Of a DNA stretch of 64,000 nt, positions 34,239 to 47,343 are shown piece by piece. The stretch spans positions 49,797,050 through 49,861,049 of the forward strand of contig OY292277.1 in the NCBI GenBank assembly GCA_958496175.1. The letters are read 5' to 3'. Numbering within the stretch: the first letter of the stretch is position 1; every line of letters starts with the position of its first letter. Below the pieces are notes generated by a model. The model did no database searches, was not told the DNA's origin, and was given only the letters and a program-made list of their open reading frames with translations. The stretch is from Sisyra terminalis (Eukaryota; Arthropoda; Insecta; Neuroptera; Sisyridae). Both the position numbers and the translations under genes were made by a program.

Positions 34239-35997
34239 TTTTTACATATTATGTTAAAGAAAAAATCTACAATGCAAAAACATGGCAAAGAATGTGAATT
34301 CAATTTGGGTACCCAACTACCCCGGTTGCAACCCTCTGTAAAAAAAATCGGGTATAGTACCATAAGAGTTACAAAATGAAGTGATCATTTTAATAACCAC
34401 TTAAAAAAAAACATGGATTTATCTTGGAAAAGAATTTTGAAGAATAAAAATTTAATCAAAAGTAGAATAAGTGTTTAAACATTTGATATTTAAGCGAGAT
34501 AAAAGCTCCATTGGGTGACGAGAAAGATGTTTAAATAAGCAACATGGAATTCCATTCCATTCCATTCCGTTCCCGTTAATGTTCCTTTGATAAAATAATC
34601 ACAAATTCAGTTTGATATACCTAACGTGTGCAATTGGAACAAATAAGAACGCTTTCGAAACATTTGCGAATACATGTCTCAAACTATATCCGGAAATTAA
34701 TGTCTAATATAAAATACACACATATCTGCATATATATGCGTAGTATATATGATCATGACAGTTTGACGGCTGAACGGCTTAATGCTTATGTGAAAATCTA
34801 CTCATAAATGCAGGTGTATTATAAACTATATATATATATATATAGATATATATATATAAATTCATTCTAGCTAACGCCAACTGTTATATGAAGAGACTAA
34901 TCGGTTTTGTACTATCAACATGTGAATACCGATTTATTTTGTTTCATTTCATACCGCGATCGAAGCGTATAGAATCCGCCCCCGTGAAAAACTCACCCCA
35001 TTCCGAAAACCTGGTTAATTTGTTAACGAATATTTAAAATACCCGCATGCACCCCTCCCCCCAGTTAATCGTAATAGCATAAACAGACTAAAATAGCTTT
35101 TGTTTATTAATAGAGTTTTTGTTACAAATCATCTAAATTTCAAATACCTAACAATCGCTGCATTTCATAAATGAACGATTCAATACATACTTTGTTCAAT
35201 TTTTTTTTTGAATTTCCAGTTAAATTAATTAAAACCTTTTATGAAATGAAACCATTAACGATTAGTTTATACTTTTTTTTTTTATCATAAAAATAAGTTT
35301 TATAAAAGATTTTTTTTCGTTTGACCTATTTTAAATCGAATTTTACGAATGAGTTGATTTGAAATTATTTTCACGGAAAAAAATATGTGTAGTAAATAAT
35401 AAACATTACGTTACTGTCAGAAACAAGTTCTTGCTACGAAAAGAAAATGGTCTCTTTGTGTTTTGTATCCTTTATGGTTTTGGAAAAGATAAAAATTAAA
35501 GTTGCGATTGCAGACGTACATGCGGGAGGAAAAACGTTGTTGTTTAATGTCAATGCTTATATTTTTGTTATTGCATGTTATATTTACTATGTCTGGTAAA
35601 TTTTTATCTTTGAGGAAAATTACCATTTTTTGTTTGGTATCCAATCAGGGACTTAATAAACGTATAGATACGGATGGCAGTTTCAAAAAGATACGACTAT
35701 GAAAGAGTTAATCTAAAAATCGCGATTGAAACATTAAAATTTCGAAAAAATATTTAATAGTGAAGTTTCTAAGGGGTTAAACCTCGGACTTTTACAATAG
35801 TGGATGAATTTTAACAATTCAAAACAGAATGTTTAGCTACTTATATACGAGAAAGATCACGTCAAGTGGACCCCCTATTTTCCACTTGATCATAAAAATT
35901 AAGTTCATGCATATTTTTCATAACTAGTTACTACGAAAAATTGATCCCCCAAACGATTTTTAAAAATTTTAATTTTAACAATAATTTTTTAATAATG
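34239..35997. other. Intronic, largely non-repetitive; no gene recognised
   Basis: Contains a short (CCATT)n run at 34552-34572, an imperfect AT microsatellite at 34825-34860 and a mixed-composition block at 34880-35060. No frame with protein motifs. Confidence 0.5.
34825..34860. repeat. (TA)n microsatellite, interrupted
   Basis: Two runs of TA repeats separated by GA. Confidence 0.85.
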
Positions 35998-36175
35998 AGC
36001 ATAAGATATTAAGGAGGAGAGAATAATTGGCGTTTTTGTTAACAACTAAAATGAAATCAGTAATTTCTGAAAACATAGCAGTTAAATAATTAACATACTT
36101 TGTTCTAGTTACAAGAAGAAGATCCATCATATAGACGGCCCTTGAAATGGACTTACGCCACTTTCAAAATAAACG
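35998..36175. mobile_element. MITE, TTATTTTGAAAGTG family, copy 3 (left end missing)
   Basis: From ATAAGATATTAAGGAGGAG to the family end CACTTTCAAAATAAACG. It shows the intact form of the site into which the Penelope-like element inserted at 10531. Confidence 0.8.
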
Positions 36176-36357
36176 AGTCAATTGTTAACATCAAAAACAC
36201 TAAAATCATAACTACTGTATTCCATTGAGATGAAGAAAATAAGGAAAAATCTTTTCATAAAATTTAATGAATTCTTTCGAAAAATATCAATATTTTTGAT
36301 CAAAATAATGGGCACCCAGGTGCCCACTAGGTCTAAAAGTAACATTTAACGCAAAGG

Positions 36358-37011
36358 CAGTGGCGTAGCTACCTAGGGGCTAGGCGGGGCAATGTCCCGG
36401 GGCCCTCAAGCTCAGGAAACCCCCGAATCTTTACCAGAAATGTCGATCGAACTGAACTTTTGGAAATTCAGTTGGAAGTTCACCAATTATGTACAGAAAT
36501 AATGAGCAAATATGGAGTGCTAGAATGCGATCTAAAGGAAGTATTTACAGCAATATTATTATTCTTTACATTTCCTGTCACTTCTGTAGCAGCAGAAAGG
36601 TCAATTTAGCAAATTAAAAATAATAAAAAATTATTTAAGAAATAATATGGACCAAACTCGACTCCGATATTTATCGCTAATAGCAATTGAAAACTTCAGC
36701 TAGGAAAAAATTGTAAATATAATTGTTATTTAGTCAGTTGGTAGGCCCCACCTTTATAAACCCTTGAATCTTATCTATTTCATTTTATTAGCCAAACCTA
36801 CACCAAGTTTTAATTGTAATTTATGTTGTTACTGTTTAATATTTTTATTACCTGCCCAGCGATGCACAAAAAAAAGCTTAAGTAGCTTAACATTTTTAAA
36901 GTATTTGTATATTTCATATTTTTATTTGTTGAAACCTCATCAGTTTACATAGCAGTGGGGTCCCATTTTTTAATTTGCCCCAGGGCCCTTTGTTACCTAG
37001 CTAGGCCACAG
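36358..37011 (+). mobile_element. hAT relic, CAGTGGCGTAGC family, 654-bp copy
   Basis: CAGTGGCGTAGCTACCTAGG to TAGCTAGGCCACAG. The flanks CGCAAAGG and CACAAAGG differ at one base, a near-intact 8-bp duplication. The interior matches the transposase remnant of copy 1 with deletions and frameshifts. Confidence 0.88.
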
Positions 37012-38538
37012 CACAAAGGACCACAAATTTAACGATAGTTGATACTATTACTCTTTTAAACGAATCTTTTGCAATAAAATTACATTGCCTTTAGTGTTTC
37101 AGAATCGAAAAGATGATGATAATAATGTTCTGTGCTGCAAAAACAGAGATATTCCCATATTCGTCTCTATTTTATTTCGTCAAACATAACACCTCACCGT
37201 GAAAATCCTCAGTTTCGTATCCATTCAAAGTTGTACACGTTTTTCACGATTATGCGTTTGCTATGGCTTTTTCGTTCGTTACTTTTCGTTTTTCACAACA
37301 ACAGTTTCTTTTTTGCAATCTCGTCTGTATGTAAAGAAAATGAAATACATTTTCACTTGAGTAAATTAAAGTTTAAATTACAGACACCGTAACAATTCAA
37401 ATGAAAATATACTCTTGATTTATCAAAGTGTTTATTATTAATACAACAATTATTATCTTTCGGGCGCATGTATAAATTTTTAATATGCTTATAACCCATT
37501 AAATTGATGTTGGTTTAAAAGGACGTGTTTGTTGTGCACTGTTGTATGCAAAGTACAAAGTAAGTTGTAAGGGTCACATGTGAAACGCGTGTGCTCCAAA
37601 TTCATCCCATTTTCACTCGTTATCGTTTTGATTAAATTCACCAACCACCGGTTGGGGAGGAACGCATAGAGTGTTAAAAGTTTTAAATATTCAAAAGTCC
37701 GATTAAACTCGGTAAAAACTAAGATTAGTACAAGCCATAAATAACTACGATTACATAATTCTATAATGGCTGCAAAAAAATTTATAATCGATTATAATTA
37801 TTTATGAAAAATTAGCATTCGTAAAACACCACAATCGCAAATGCGGTCAACTTGTTTTATTTTTTACTCTTGAATATCGATTAATGCACGCCTCGACTGC
37901 TTCACCACAAGTAGAGCTATAATTTTAACACATAAATGCACAAAAAATAAGTGAAATAGAAAAAAATGTGTTTTTATTTTTATTTTGAAATCGATAAGGT
38001 GAAAGGGTGGATGTTTGTGGATAGTATACGTTGCAGAGGAATTGAGTAAATAATCTCTTGAGTTTTGCATTACCGGATATAAAACAAGAGGTGGGAGGGT
38101 AATAAAATGCAAGAATATCACCAGGAAATCAATCAAAATTCTTTCCTGAATTCCTGATAAAATGTTTTGATACTTTTTTCTTGACATATATTACAATAAA
38201 AAAAGGAGTAAGTAAAATTAAAATGACCTGTTACTAATGGACAAATTTGTTAAACTGAATTCGTAATTTCTATTTCGTTTTAGCCAATAATAGCAATAGG
38301 ATATAGTCTGAAATTTTTTTATTTTCAATCCTCAACTTCAATGTAAACTTTCTTAACATATCCCCAAATTGTTCTAGGGTGCAGGAGAAATCAAAACCAA
38401 ATCATTACCAATGTGAGACAAAAAGTCTTACACCAGTGATTCTTTGAATGGCTCAATTCATTTGAAGAAATCGACAAAATGGCCAAAAAAAATTGCCACA
38501 TTTGAAAGATGGGAAAAATTTGTAGCTAACGATGGGCA
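37012..38538. other. Intronic, non-repetitive; no gene recognised
   Basis: Mixed composition at about 37440-37700. No frame with recognised motifs. Confidence 0.5.
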
Positions 38539-39187
38539 CAGTGGCGTAGCTACCTAGGGGCTAGGCGGGGCTGTGCCCCGGAGCCCTCAAGCTCAGGGGG
38601 CCCTCGAATCCTTACCAGAAATCTCGATCGAACTGAACTTTTGAAAATTCAGTTGGAAGTTCACCAACTATGCAAGGAAATAATGAGCAAATATGGAGTG
38701 CTAGAATGCGACCTAACGGAAATATTTAGCACAATGTTATTATTCTTTACAATGTCTGTCACTTGCCTGCAGCAGCTTAAAGGTCATTTAGCAAACTAAA
38801 AATAATAAAAAAATATTTAAGAAGTAATATGAGCCAAACTGGACTCCGATATTTATCGCTAATAGCAATTGAAATCAAAACCGCATCAAGCCTGGATTTA
38901 AACGAAGTCATTGATTCTTTTGTGAAAACTAAAGCTAGGAAAAATTTGTAAATATAATTGATATTTAGTCAGTTGGTAGACCTGACCTTTATATAAGAAA
39001 CTCTTGAATCTTCTCCTATTTCGTTTTATTAGCCAAACCTACATCAAGTATTAATTGTAATTTATATTGTTACTGTTTAATATTTTTATTGCCTACCCTG
39101 CAGTGCACAAAAAAGAGCTTAAGTAGCTTAGCATTTTTAAAGTATTTGTATATTAAATATTTTTATTTGATAAAACCTAATCAGTTT
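38539..39187 (+). mobile_element. hAT relic, CAGTGGCGTAGC family, right end missing
   Basis: CAGTGGCGTAGCTACCTAGG start, broken transposase tail (phrases for IETK.ASSLDLNEV are still readable near 38870-38910), ending at AATCAGTTTA before the family right end. It passes almost directly into the repeat at 39203. Confidence 0.85.
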
Positions 39188-39202
39188 AGGTTTTTAGAAT
39201 TT

Positions 39203-39640
39203 TTAGAGGAAAATTAGCAGCAACGATGGAAAATTCACTGGTGAAAAAAGATTCTTTGCTATGGCAAACTTCAACTACAGAAGTCGTTGCTTAAGTGTTA
39301 TATATGCCTATTATATCGATTCGAACCCTGGATTCTTGGAACACAAGAAAGGAAATATCCTTTAGTATTAAATGTGGAAGTATTGAAAAAAGCCAATGAA
39401 AAATGGAACCATGATTGAATGACCAAAAGAAATGTTAACTAGATGGCTCATTTTCTCACAAAAAAAAGAGTCAATTAATTTTGTAGAAGAAAAATAAAAG
39501 ATATATCATAATAGATCTACTAATAGAACTTCGCCAAGGATAGCCGATGTTTGAGGGATGAATTCAGCCATAGAAGAAACTAAGTTGCTCAAATACTCGA
39601 AATATTAACGTTAAAAATTATAATCTTCTCATTTCCAGAG
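39203..39640 (-). repeat. Inverted duplicate of 7131-7587
   Basis: Contains GAATGACCAAAAGAAATGTT and the GGATAGCCGATGTTTGAGGG block in reverse order relative to 7.1-7.6 kb. Confidence 0.85.
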
Positions 39641-41252
39641 GAACTTTTCCCGTCATCCCCCGTTCCACGTTTGACCCCTCAAACAAGAGCGAGCTTTAAA
39701 ATTCACATAGCTCTCGATATAAGTGATAAATCGAGGCCATAGTGTGATCTTTGTCGAGAATATATATTGGATGCGTGCCGAGATAGGGATATGTCGAAGT
39801 TGTGTGAAATTTCCCTTCTATAATCCATCCATCTATCCAGAGTCATTCCGTCACCTATTTCAATTGAAGAAGTATTGTTTTCAAGTTCCAATACGCTTGA
39901 ATGTAAATCAATCTCCCGCGTTTTCTATTGTTCTCGCCAATAATAATGTGATAACGGTGACTCCTCCAACAACAACAAACGTCACTTGCAAGAATGTTAG
40001 ACCGTCAATTATACACCATCAACATTCAACCCCATACGTCTGGGCAGCCCTTCATAAAATTTGCATAACACAACTTTGTCAAATCAACAAATTATATTGG
40101 CCATATTCAACACGTATAAATTATACAATATTTATCGAATATACGCGTGTAAGTTTAATAAATACCAGGCCTATATTGGAATAAGTTCAAGTCGAAACAA
40201 AAGCCGCGTGGATTGGATTGCGTCGGCACAATTTGAAGAAAACAATAAATTGATTTAAATTGGAAATTGGTAAATTTATTGAGATGATATCGATTGGTGG
40301 CGCTGATTCGGTACGGCGTTTCGCGTTCGAAATTCAACGCGCTAAAAATTCATCAAAGATCGTATTTTAATTAAACGGCAAATGTATAAACGGCGCAAAT
40401 TGAATTTTTCTCATAAAATATTCAAAAACATGGTTAGTATACTATATACCATATATTATATTCGCCAGGAGTGTTACTATACAAAGCGAAGGAAATGAAA
40501 GCTGTGGTTGGAAAGTGAAATTTTTGCGTGATCAAGATGTGTCGGTTCCTATTTGCTAAATGGAAAAGCGAGAAAATAATAATGCACAGATTGAAGATAT
40601 ATTCGTCAAAACGCTAAACGTTAAATTGAAAATTATTATACATGGTGAAATATATACGGAGGAATTCTAACGTTTGAAATTGTCGACTGTAAATAATTTT
40701 CTGAATTGAAAATTATTTCCAAATCACTTCTGTGTGTAATCGAGTAGAAAAGAGCTGATATCTCTCTGAGGGACATGTCTCTCTTACCAACCCCCATTCC
40801 CCCAGTTCCACCGCCGTTTGGTCTAATAATATGGATGTGAATGCGACTGAGACCTTTTCGTATTCATACGGGAACTCCGGGAACTCCTATGTGCAATATT
40901 TTGCAACACAGTGATAGAAGGCATTTAGCGAAACTTCATTTCATTTGGTTGCGACAATTTCGATTTGCTGGGAAGATACTTTTTCTTTATAAGGTGTCAA
41001 GGCAATAATGCTTAAATGCTTTGCAAGTTCGGGAAACGAAATAGCAGTACGTAGATGGATGGGGAATTAAGTTGAAACTTTTCAATTCATTTCTTTGCCG
41101 ACTAACGGAGGATTTTTTCCATATTTTTTTTTGGAGTTCTTGTACCATAAATACTGTTGTTAACTTTGTTCCTTGGATTGGAAAATATGACACATTGAAT
41201 TTCAAAAATTATCAAGTTCTAGAAAAAAAATACTAGTAAACTTATACTGAGA
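39641..41252. other. Non-repetitive intronic island; candidate regulatory DNA
   Basis: The least AT-rich long stretch of the intron, free of the repeats seen elsewhere. A 153-codon frame at 39723-40184 lacks an ATG at its start and has no recognisable motif. The island may hold enhancers; this is inference from composition only. Confidence 0.35.
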
Positions 41253-43230
41253 CTAGCTGATTCCCACGACTTCGTCTGCGTAACGTAGATATAGATTATA
41301 TTTTTTTTTTAAATTTGCTATTTGTAGTGGCATATGAACATTTTTATTTTTCTCATTTCTTTTACGAAAAACATAATTATACCTGAAAACACTATTTTGT
41401 CAACTTAAAAAAGACACATTTAATAAACTGTTGCAAAGAATAAAATATTTGTATGTAATGATCAATTAATTTTCAAAAAAATATTTATAAATATCTGAAA
41501 AGAGTATGTTCAATTGTGTATACCTACGGTTGGTATATCTACCGTGAACCAAATAATCCATAAATCAATTAGTATCTTTACATAAAAAAATATTGTCAAG
41601 TTCAATAAATTTGGTCTTAATTATGACTTAAAACAGTCAAGTATCCAAAATACTTTCGTTAAAATATCAGAAGTTAAGGGTCTAGATTTAAAATATTAGT
41701 TGAAATCCCATTTCATTGTCTCGACTCCCGAATGAACCTTTTTCTCAAAACTATTTCACTACTGCAATGTACAAAACTACCGCGACATTAAAATTTGTTC
41801 AATTGCACGAAACCCAATTCCTCTATAATCAAGTATAACCATTGTGTATCTATGCACTTATTATTAAAAATATCTGAATTTCAGCTATATAATAAAACCA
41901 TATTTTTTTTTTTATTTATTTTAAGTCGCTTCAACAGCTTGGTCATTAGTGACTAAAATTTGATAGGTCATATTCTTTTAGTTCGCCGAATTTCTCGCTA
42001 CTCGATATTTGCCCACTAATGTATTTATTTGAGAATATGAATTTCGGATTTTCAGGTTTACAATATGTGAAAGTCAAAAAACTTAATGGTCACTTGTAAA
42101 CTTAACTTATCTATTTTCAGATATATCTATCGAGATTTTAAATTTTTAAGCAAACCCAAAGTTTTTGTTGCTAATATTAAACCAAATTTGTTTTATAATA
42201 AAGGGTAATTACGTTTCGTTTATAACGATACCGTAACTATGAAATTTGAAATTTCGATTGTTTTTTAGACGTTATGCCGTACAAACTTTGCCACCATTTT
42301 TCACCCTTTTAGGGGAGGAATTATCGAAAACCCTATCTTATTATATATCTGCATCGTATAAGGAAAACACTTTCCAAATTTCATCGACACAAATATGCAT
42401 TTATATTGTATAATACAATGTAAAACGAAAAAAATAATGACCTTCTTTATTTTGATTATCATACCCAAAAAGCAATTCGATTTCGCACATTTGGACGTTG
42501 TACATGCAAAATTGTTGGAAATAGTTAGAAAGCGTGGAAGTAAATTCGAATATTTTATTTATTTTCAATAACAATAATTGGTTTTCAAATTGTTGTCGAA
42601 GAAAAGATAGTTAGGAAGATTTTATATTTTGATTGATAATGAAATATATGACAAAAAATTGCTCCTTTAATGCTTTTTAGCAGAATATATAATTGTTCCA
42701 GGTCACAATCATTGGTTCATAAAAATTAATTTTTAAAAATTTGATTGTTGAAAAACAAACAAAAACTAAAAACCGCCTCTTTGGTATTTGGTATAAGTAC
42801 CTACTACATAAACTTTCATAATAATTAAGTGAAATGACGTTATTTAAATGCTATTATTAAAATGATATAACAAAAACAGAAACTTATTATTAATTAACTA
42901 TTTATTTATTAATGGCATTTATTAAAATCAAAATTTCGATTGTTGATTAACTTCATTTTCTCATACAAACTTAGTCACCCCTTTTACTCTTTTAGGGTGA
43001 GAATTTTCAAAAAAAAAAATCTTATCTGATATCTACTTCTTAAAAGGAATACATCGAATATTAAAATTTCATCAGTCAGAGGCGGTATATAAATATACGA
43101 TTTTAAAAACGTATTTACTTTAAGTTTTATTATTATTATTATTACTACCACTACTACTTTTTTTCGTTAATATTTTCTTATTGAGCAACTTTAAGGGTCT
43201 ATTTACAACAATGTTGTTAAAAAAAAGTTT

Positions 43231-43310
43231 ACTGTAAGACTCGAACCCACATCTTTATAATTAGGAGCAACAGAATGTCAGATACGTAAGCCATTACGCT
43301 ATAACATTAA
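43231..43310 (-). other. tRNA-like segment (A-box and B-box) inside Helitron H3
   Basis: On the minus strand TAGCGTAATGGC (43301-43290) resembles an A box and GGGTTCGAGTC (43248-43238) a B box, about 42 bases apart as in tRNA genes or tRNA-derived SINEs. I could not fold a full cloverleaf by eye. In H2 the matching place is shortened and degraded. Confidence 0.4.
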
Positions 43311-43725
43311 CTATGGGTTTATATATTTAAAGGTTTATATTTCAAAGAGGCAATTTTTTAAACTTTAAATTGAATTTACTGAGCTTTTTATCAGTTTTAC
43401 TAAAAATATTTGTACAGATTATTTTCTAACTTTGAATTACCTTTCCAATTATACATAACTCGCCTGTGTAAAGTAAAATTTTTTCGTTTCATCTCTAGGG
43501 AATACCTCCCCTTATTATTTTTAAGGAATGATAAGTAGCCTAACATATGTGAGATATTGTGTTGTATCTTAATTCCAAATTTCATTAAATTCGATTGTTC
43601 CGTTCTTCAGATACACCGATAAAAATTTTAGAAATGTCAAATTAGGAATAAGGGCTTCTTGAAACAAATATTTACTCTAAACTTTGGTTCAAAATCGAAA
43701 TGTTAAGATAAACGTAAGAATTTTA

Positions 43726-45107
43726 TCTATTATTATAAAGAGGGAAGATTTGATTGTTTGTTTGCTTTGAATAGGCTCCGAAACTACTTGACCGATTTGA
43801 AAAATTCTTTCACTGTTACGAAGCTACACTATTTCCGGTGAACAAAGGCTATAATAAATTTTCAAAAAAATTAGGGATCCATACTAAAACTCCAATAATG
43901 TGTGAAGAAATTACCAAAAAACTTTCTTACATCGCGTGCGCTGGTGATTTGACTAAAGTACGGAACAACCGAATTTAATGAAACTTTATACTAAGATACA
44001 AAATAATTACCCATACACGTTAGGCTATTTATCATCCCTTAAAAATAATAAGGGAATGTATCCCCTACGTAAAAACTGAGGGATGAAAAATAATATTTCA
44101 CTTTAGCTAGGCGAGTTATATATCATTGGAAAGGTATTTAAAAGTTAAAAAATGATCTGTATTAATATTTTTAGTTGAACTAATAAAAAGGACAGTAATT
44201 TATTTAAAGTACCAAAAAATTGCCTTTTTGAAATATAAATGTTTTTATAGATAATAATCTGACAGTAATTTTTTTTTTATAAAGTTGTTGTAAATAGATC
44301 CTTAGTGTTGCTCAGTAAGGAAATATTAACGGAAAAAATGTAATAGTAATAATAATAATAAAGCTTAAAGTAAATACGTTTTTAAAACCGTGCATATGTA
44401 AAATGGTGTATTTATATACTCCTCTGACTGATGAAATTTTAATATTCGGTGTATTCCTTATAGGAAGTAGGCATGTGATAAAATTTTTTTTTCGAAAATT
44501 TCTACCCTAACGACATGGGTGGATTCAGGATTTTTTTCTTGGGGTGGGGGACAATATCTTTTATTTGCAAGTACGTGAAAGGGATCACGAAAAAAGTTCG
44601 CAATTTCAGCCAGAAATCATCATAATGATAAATAATAAATAATCATATCATCATAATGATAAAAGAAATTTAAAATCCTCTTCCAAGGCCAACGGCATAC
44701 GCCAAATCGTGTATGGTGAACTCTGGACTATCCAATATGGTTTAATTATATAGTTGAAATTCAGATATTCTAATAATAAGCTTAAAGATACAAAATGGTT
44801 ATACATGATTATGGAAGAACTGGGTTTCGTGCAATTGTACAAATTTCAATTTCGCGGTTGTGTTGTACAGTGCAATAGTATAATAGTTTTTGGAAAAAGG
44901 TTCATTCGGGAATCGAAAAAGGGAGATGGGGTTATTTTGATGCGAGTATTTTGATAACTTTCGACTTTTTTTAGTCATAATTACGATCGAATTTATTGAA
45001 CTTGGCGTTATTTTTTTTTTGATGTATGATGTAGTATGATTATATTTTTCGTAAAAGAATAAGAAAAATAAATACGTTACGCAGACGAAGTCGCGGGGAT
45101 CAGCTAG
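43726..45107 (+). mobile_element. Helitron H4 nested in H3, opposite orientation
   Basis: Starts TCTATTATTATAAAGAGGG and ends GTCGCGGGGATCAGCTAG. It lies between A (43725) and T (45108). Joining the flanks gives AATTTTA-TATATTAGTATAG, exactly the 5' terminus of H3. So it inserted 14 bases inside the H3 end without duplication, the Helitron mode. Non-autonomous. Confidence 0.92.
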
Positions 45108-45121
45108 TATATTAGTATAGA

Positions 45122-46755
45122 AGATGATTACTTTGTAAGTGATAAGCTCATTTTCTTAAAGTAATAAATTATTTTATCGAATTGAAGATACAAAATAGGG
45201 TGACTACAATAAAGGTTTACTAATTTCTTCTGAGTAGTACCTAGACATATTTATAATTACACTTTATAATTAAATCAAAGCTACATTAGAATATAAAGAA
45301 AATATCATAAATCAACCATTTTCTATTAAAACCGGTTGAAAAATTTGGCTAGTAATCGTAACTATGGCACAAGAACCACACGAAACTTTCTCCAGATATT
45401 TCTCAAGACTTATCGATACATTCGAGATTTCTTTCAAATAAAAGTTCAATTGAAATGATTGCATACAATCGAAACATTTTATTTTTTTCAATACCAACAC
45501 ACAACACGCCGTTTTATAACTCAAATATATTTCGTTCTCATTTAAATGTCAACAACATTTAATGGACAATGAAAATAGTTTATTTACACACATGACAAAA
45601 CACACAATGAATACGGAATATTACGTATATCTCTATATACTGAGTGTAGATGTATCTGTTAAAGTGGATGATGATAATCGCGATAGTGATAATGTTATTG
45701 GTAATGATTGCTGTTTACCTGTGCTTGTTATAATTCTAATATACGTGAGCTCTGATATGAATTTGAATAGCAATGAGGGCGAGGCTAATACACTGGCTCC
45801 GCTATATGAGAACATTTAATATCAACATACAGGTAAATTGTAATTAGCAACAATTTCGCTCTCCATCATAACATTACCAGCTACTACTTTAGATATTACA
45901 GCCATGTTTTCCAACAAACATTAATTACTGCTTTCTAAGTTACAAATATTACACACATTTTTATGGGTTAGATCAAGGGGGTTGTAAAGATGAATGAATG
46001 TTTTGTGGGGGGTGGGTGGGTGGGTGGGTTAAAAGCGAACGAGGCGAATGTTGCGAGAAGAGGCAGCTACATTCGGTTCACCTATTTAATCAATTATCAC
46101 TGTTGTATGACAATCATACAGAACAGTGAACATCAATTATTGGTGAACCGATCTGTGCACCTAAACATCGCACTAATGCTCATACGTGTGCAAAAATAAC
46201 ATTAATTTATAATCGGTTTATCTGTTATAATAGCTGGGGCCGCCTACACTATCCACACGTGTTAATTTATTCCCATCAATTGCATCCCAACAAACGCAAA
46301 TCGAATATCTGGTGGTGTTTTCCTCAAGAAAATTAATGTTGTGACTCAAACACAAAAATATGCATGGAAATAATTAAATAAATAATGAAATAACACGCAG
46401 AATAGCGTGGAGAGTTCGGGGGGGTGGGGGTGGATTCATGGAGGGTTGTTGCATTGTAATGAACTCACTTTGTGTTAAGGGCGCACAATTTTGACACAAT
46501 TTGCATGAGTAATTGGCCTGGTTGTGGCGTGACATACACGCTATTATTAAAGCGCGGGCCTACCAAAGGGGTAGGTCGAAAAGGGAATGCTTGGCTAAGC
46601 GAAACAAGAATAGAGCAAACGAAATAAAAGGGAAAGACAGGTAGGCTTTCGGATTTTAGTTGTGGAAATTTCGGAGTTTGATGAAGGAATGGACCAAATA
46701 TTGTGAAAGTTTTTGTGTAGAAGATTCTAGCACTATCATGTCATTAATGTTTACT
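45122..46755. other. Intronic non-repetitive island with G-rich tracts
   Basis: Mixed composition, especially 45950-46660. No frame with motifs. Two G-rich tracts at 46007-46028 and 46418-46432. Confidence 0.4.
46007..46028 (+). other. G-quadruplex-forming tract
   Basis: GGGGGG followed by four TGGG units, meeting the four-run quadruplex rule with single-base loops. On the coding (minus) strand of the semaphorin gene this is C-rich. Confidence 0.8.
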
Positions 46756-47250
46756 AGACTGATTCAAAAAAAATTGTGATTTTTTTTTCTTAATTATATC
46801 GAAAATATTGTTGGGAATGACAAAACATTGCTATGAAAGTTTAAGCTCTTAATATTAATATTAAGAGGTGCGACATCGCAAATTTCAATTTTCCATTTGA
46901 ATAACATGGGAACAATATTCTTTTGCACTTTGGAATTTTATAGCTCACGTTGGTGACAATATTTTAGTATATTCTTGTAGAAAATTGAACGATCTACAAA
47001 AAAGGTATGTTACAAGTTTTTGATATATTTATTCCTTCAAAAGTTATTCGAGGTCAAACTTGAACTAAAGAGAAATTTTAATATTGTTTCAAATTTTTGA
47101 CGCAACATGATCAATTTTATGAGAAATTTTAAAGGACATTTTTTGTAGAGCATTTTTTTTTCTATAACCTATCTTTATAAAAGTTGTTGATATTTTTTAC
47201 AGGTTCTTAGAAATAAAAAAAAAAATTTTATGTTAAAAATATAATAATTC
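46756..47250 (+). mobile_element. Foldback A, single arm (copy 2)
   Basis: Starts AGACTGATTCAAAAAAAATT and runs through the full left-arm block order to ATGTTAAAAATATAATAATTC, then stops at the arm centre. The second arm is absent. Confidence 0.88.
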
Positions 47251-47254
47251 TTCT

Positions 47255-47342
47255 TCTTCTGTTCAAATTCATGTTTATGGTATTATTTTAAATTATGCTA
47301 CATAAATTGGACCGCAATATATTCTATATTTTGTATACACAG
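47255..47342 (+). mobile_element. Penelope-like element, right-end fragment
   Basis: CTTCTGTTCAAATTCATG to TTTTGTATACACA matches the right ends of the copies at 10.5 and 50.7 kb. It is wedged between two foldback A copies. Confidence 0.75.
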
Positions 47343-47343
47343 T

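Larger units (their letters stand above)
41253..45121 (-). mobile_element. Helitron H3, interrupted by Helitron H4
   Basis: Minus-strand 3' end ATCAGCTAG-type terminus at 41253 (here GGGAATCAGCTAG) and 5' end TCTATACTAATATA split by H4: one part ends at 43725, the remaining 14 bases are 45108-45121. Without H4 it is about 2.49 kb and similar to H2 throughout. No Rep/helicase frame. It carries a tRNA-like segment at 43231-43310. Confidence 0.9.

Noticed and set aside
34552..34572. CCATT pentamer run resembling satellite DNA
   Set aside because: Only about four units; a short microsatellite.
39723..40184. 153-codon plus-strand open frame, the longest outside the semaphorin exons and their extensions
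   Set aside because: It begins with GTG rather than ATG, has no domain or motif, and no splice context I trust. It is probably chance in less AT-rich DNA.
43245..43310. True tRNA gene
   Set aside because: The boxes are present but no acceptor stem or anticodon arm could be paired by eye and it lies inside a Helitron, so it is described only as tRNA-like.
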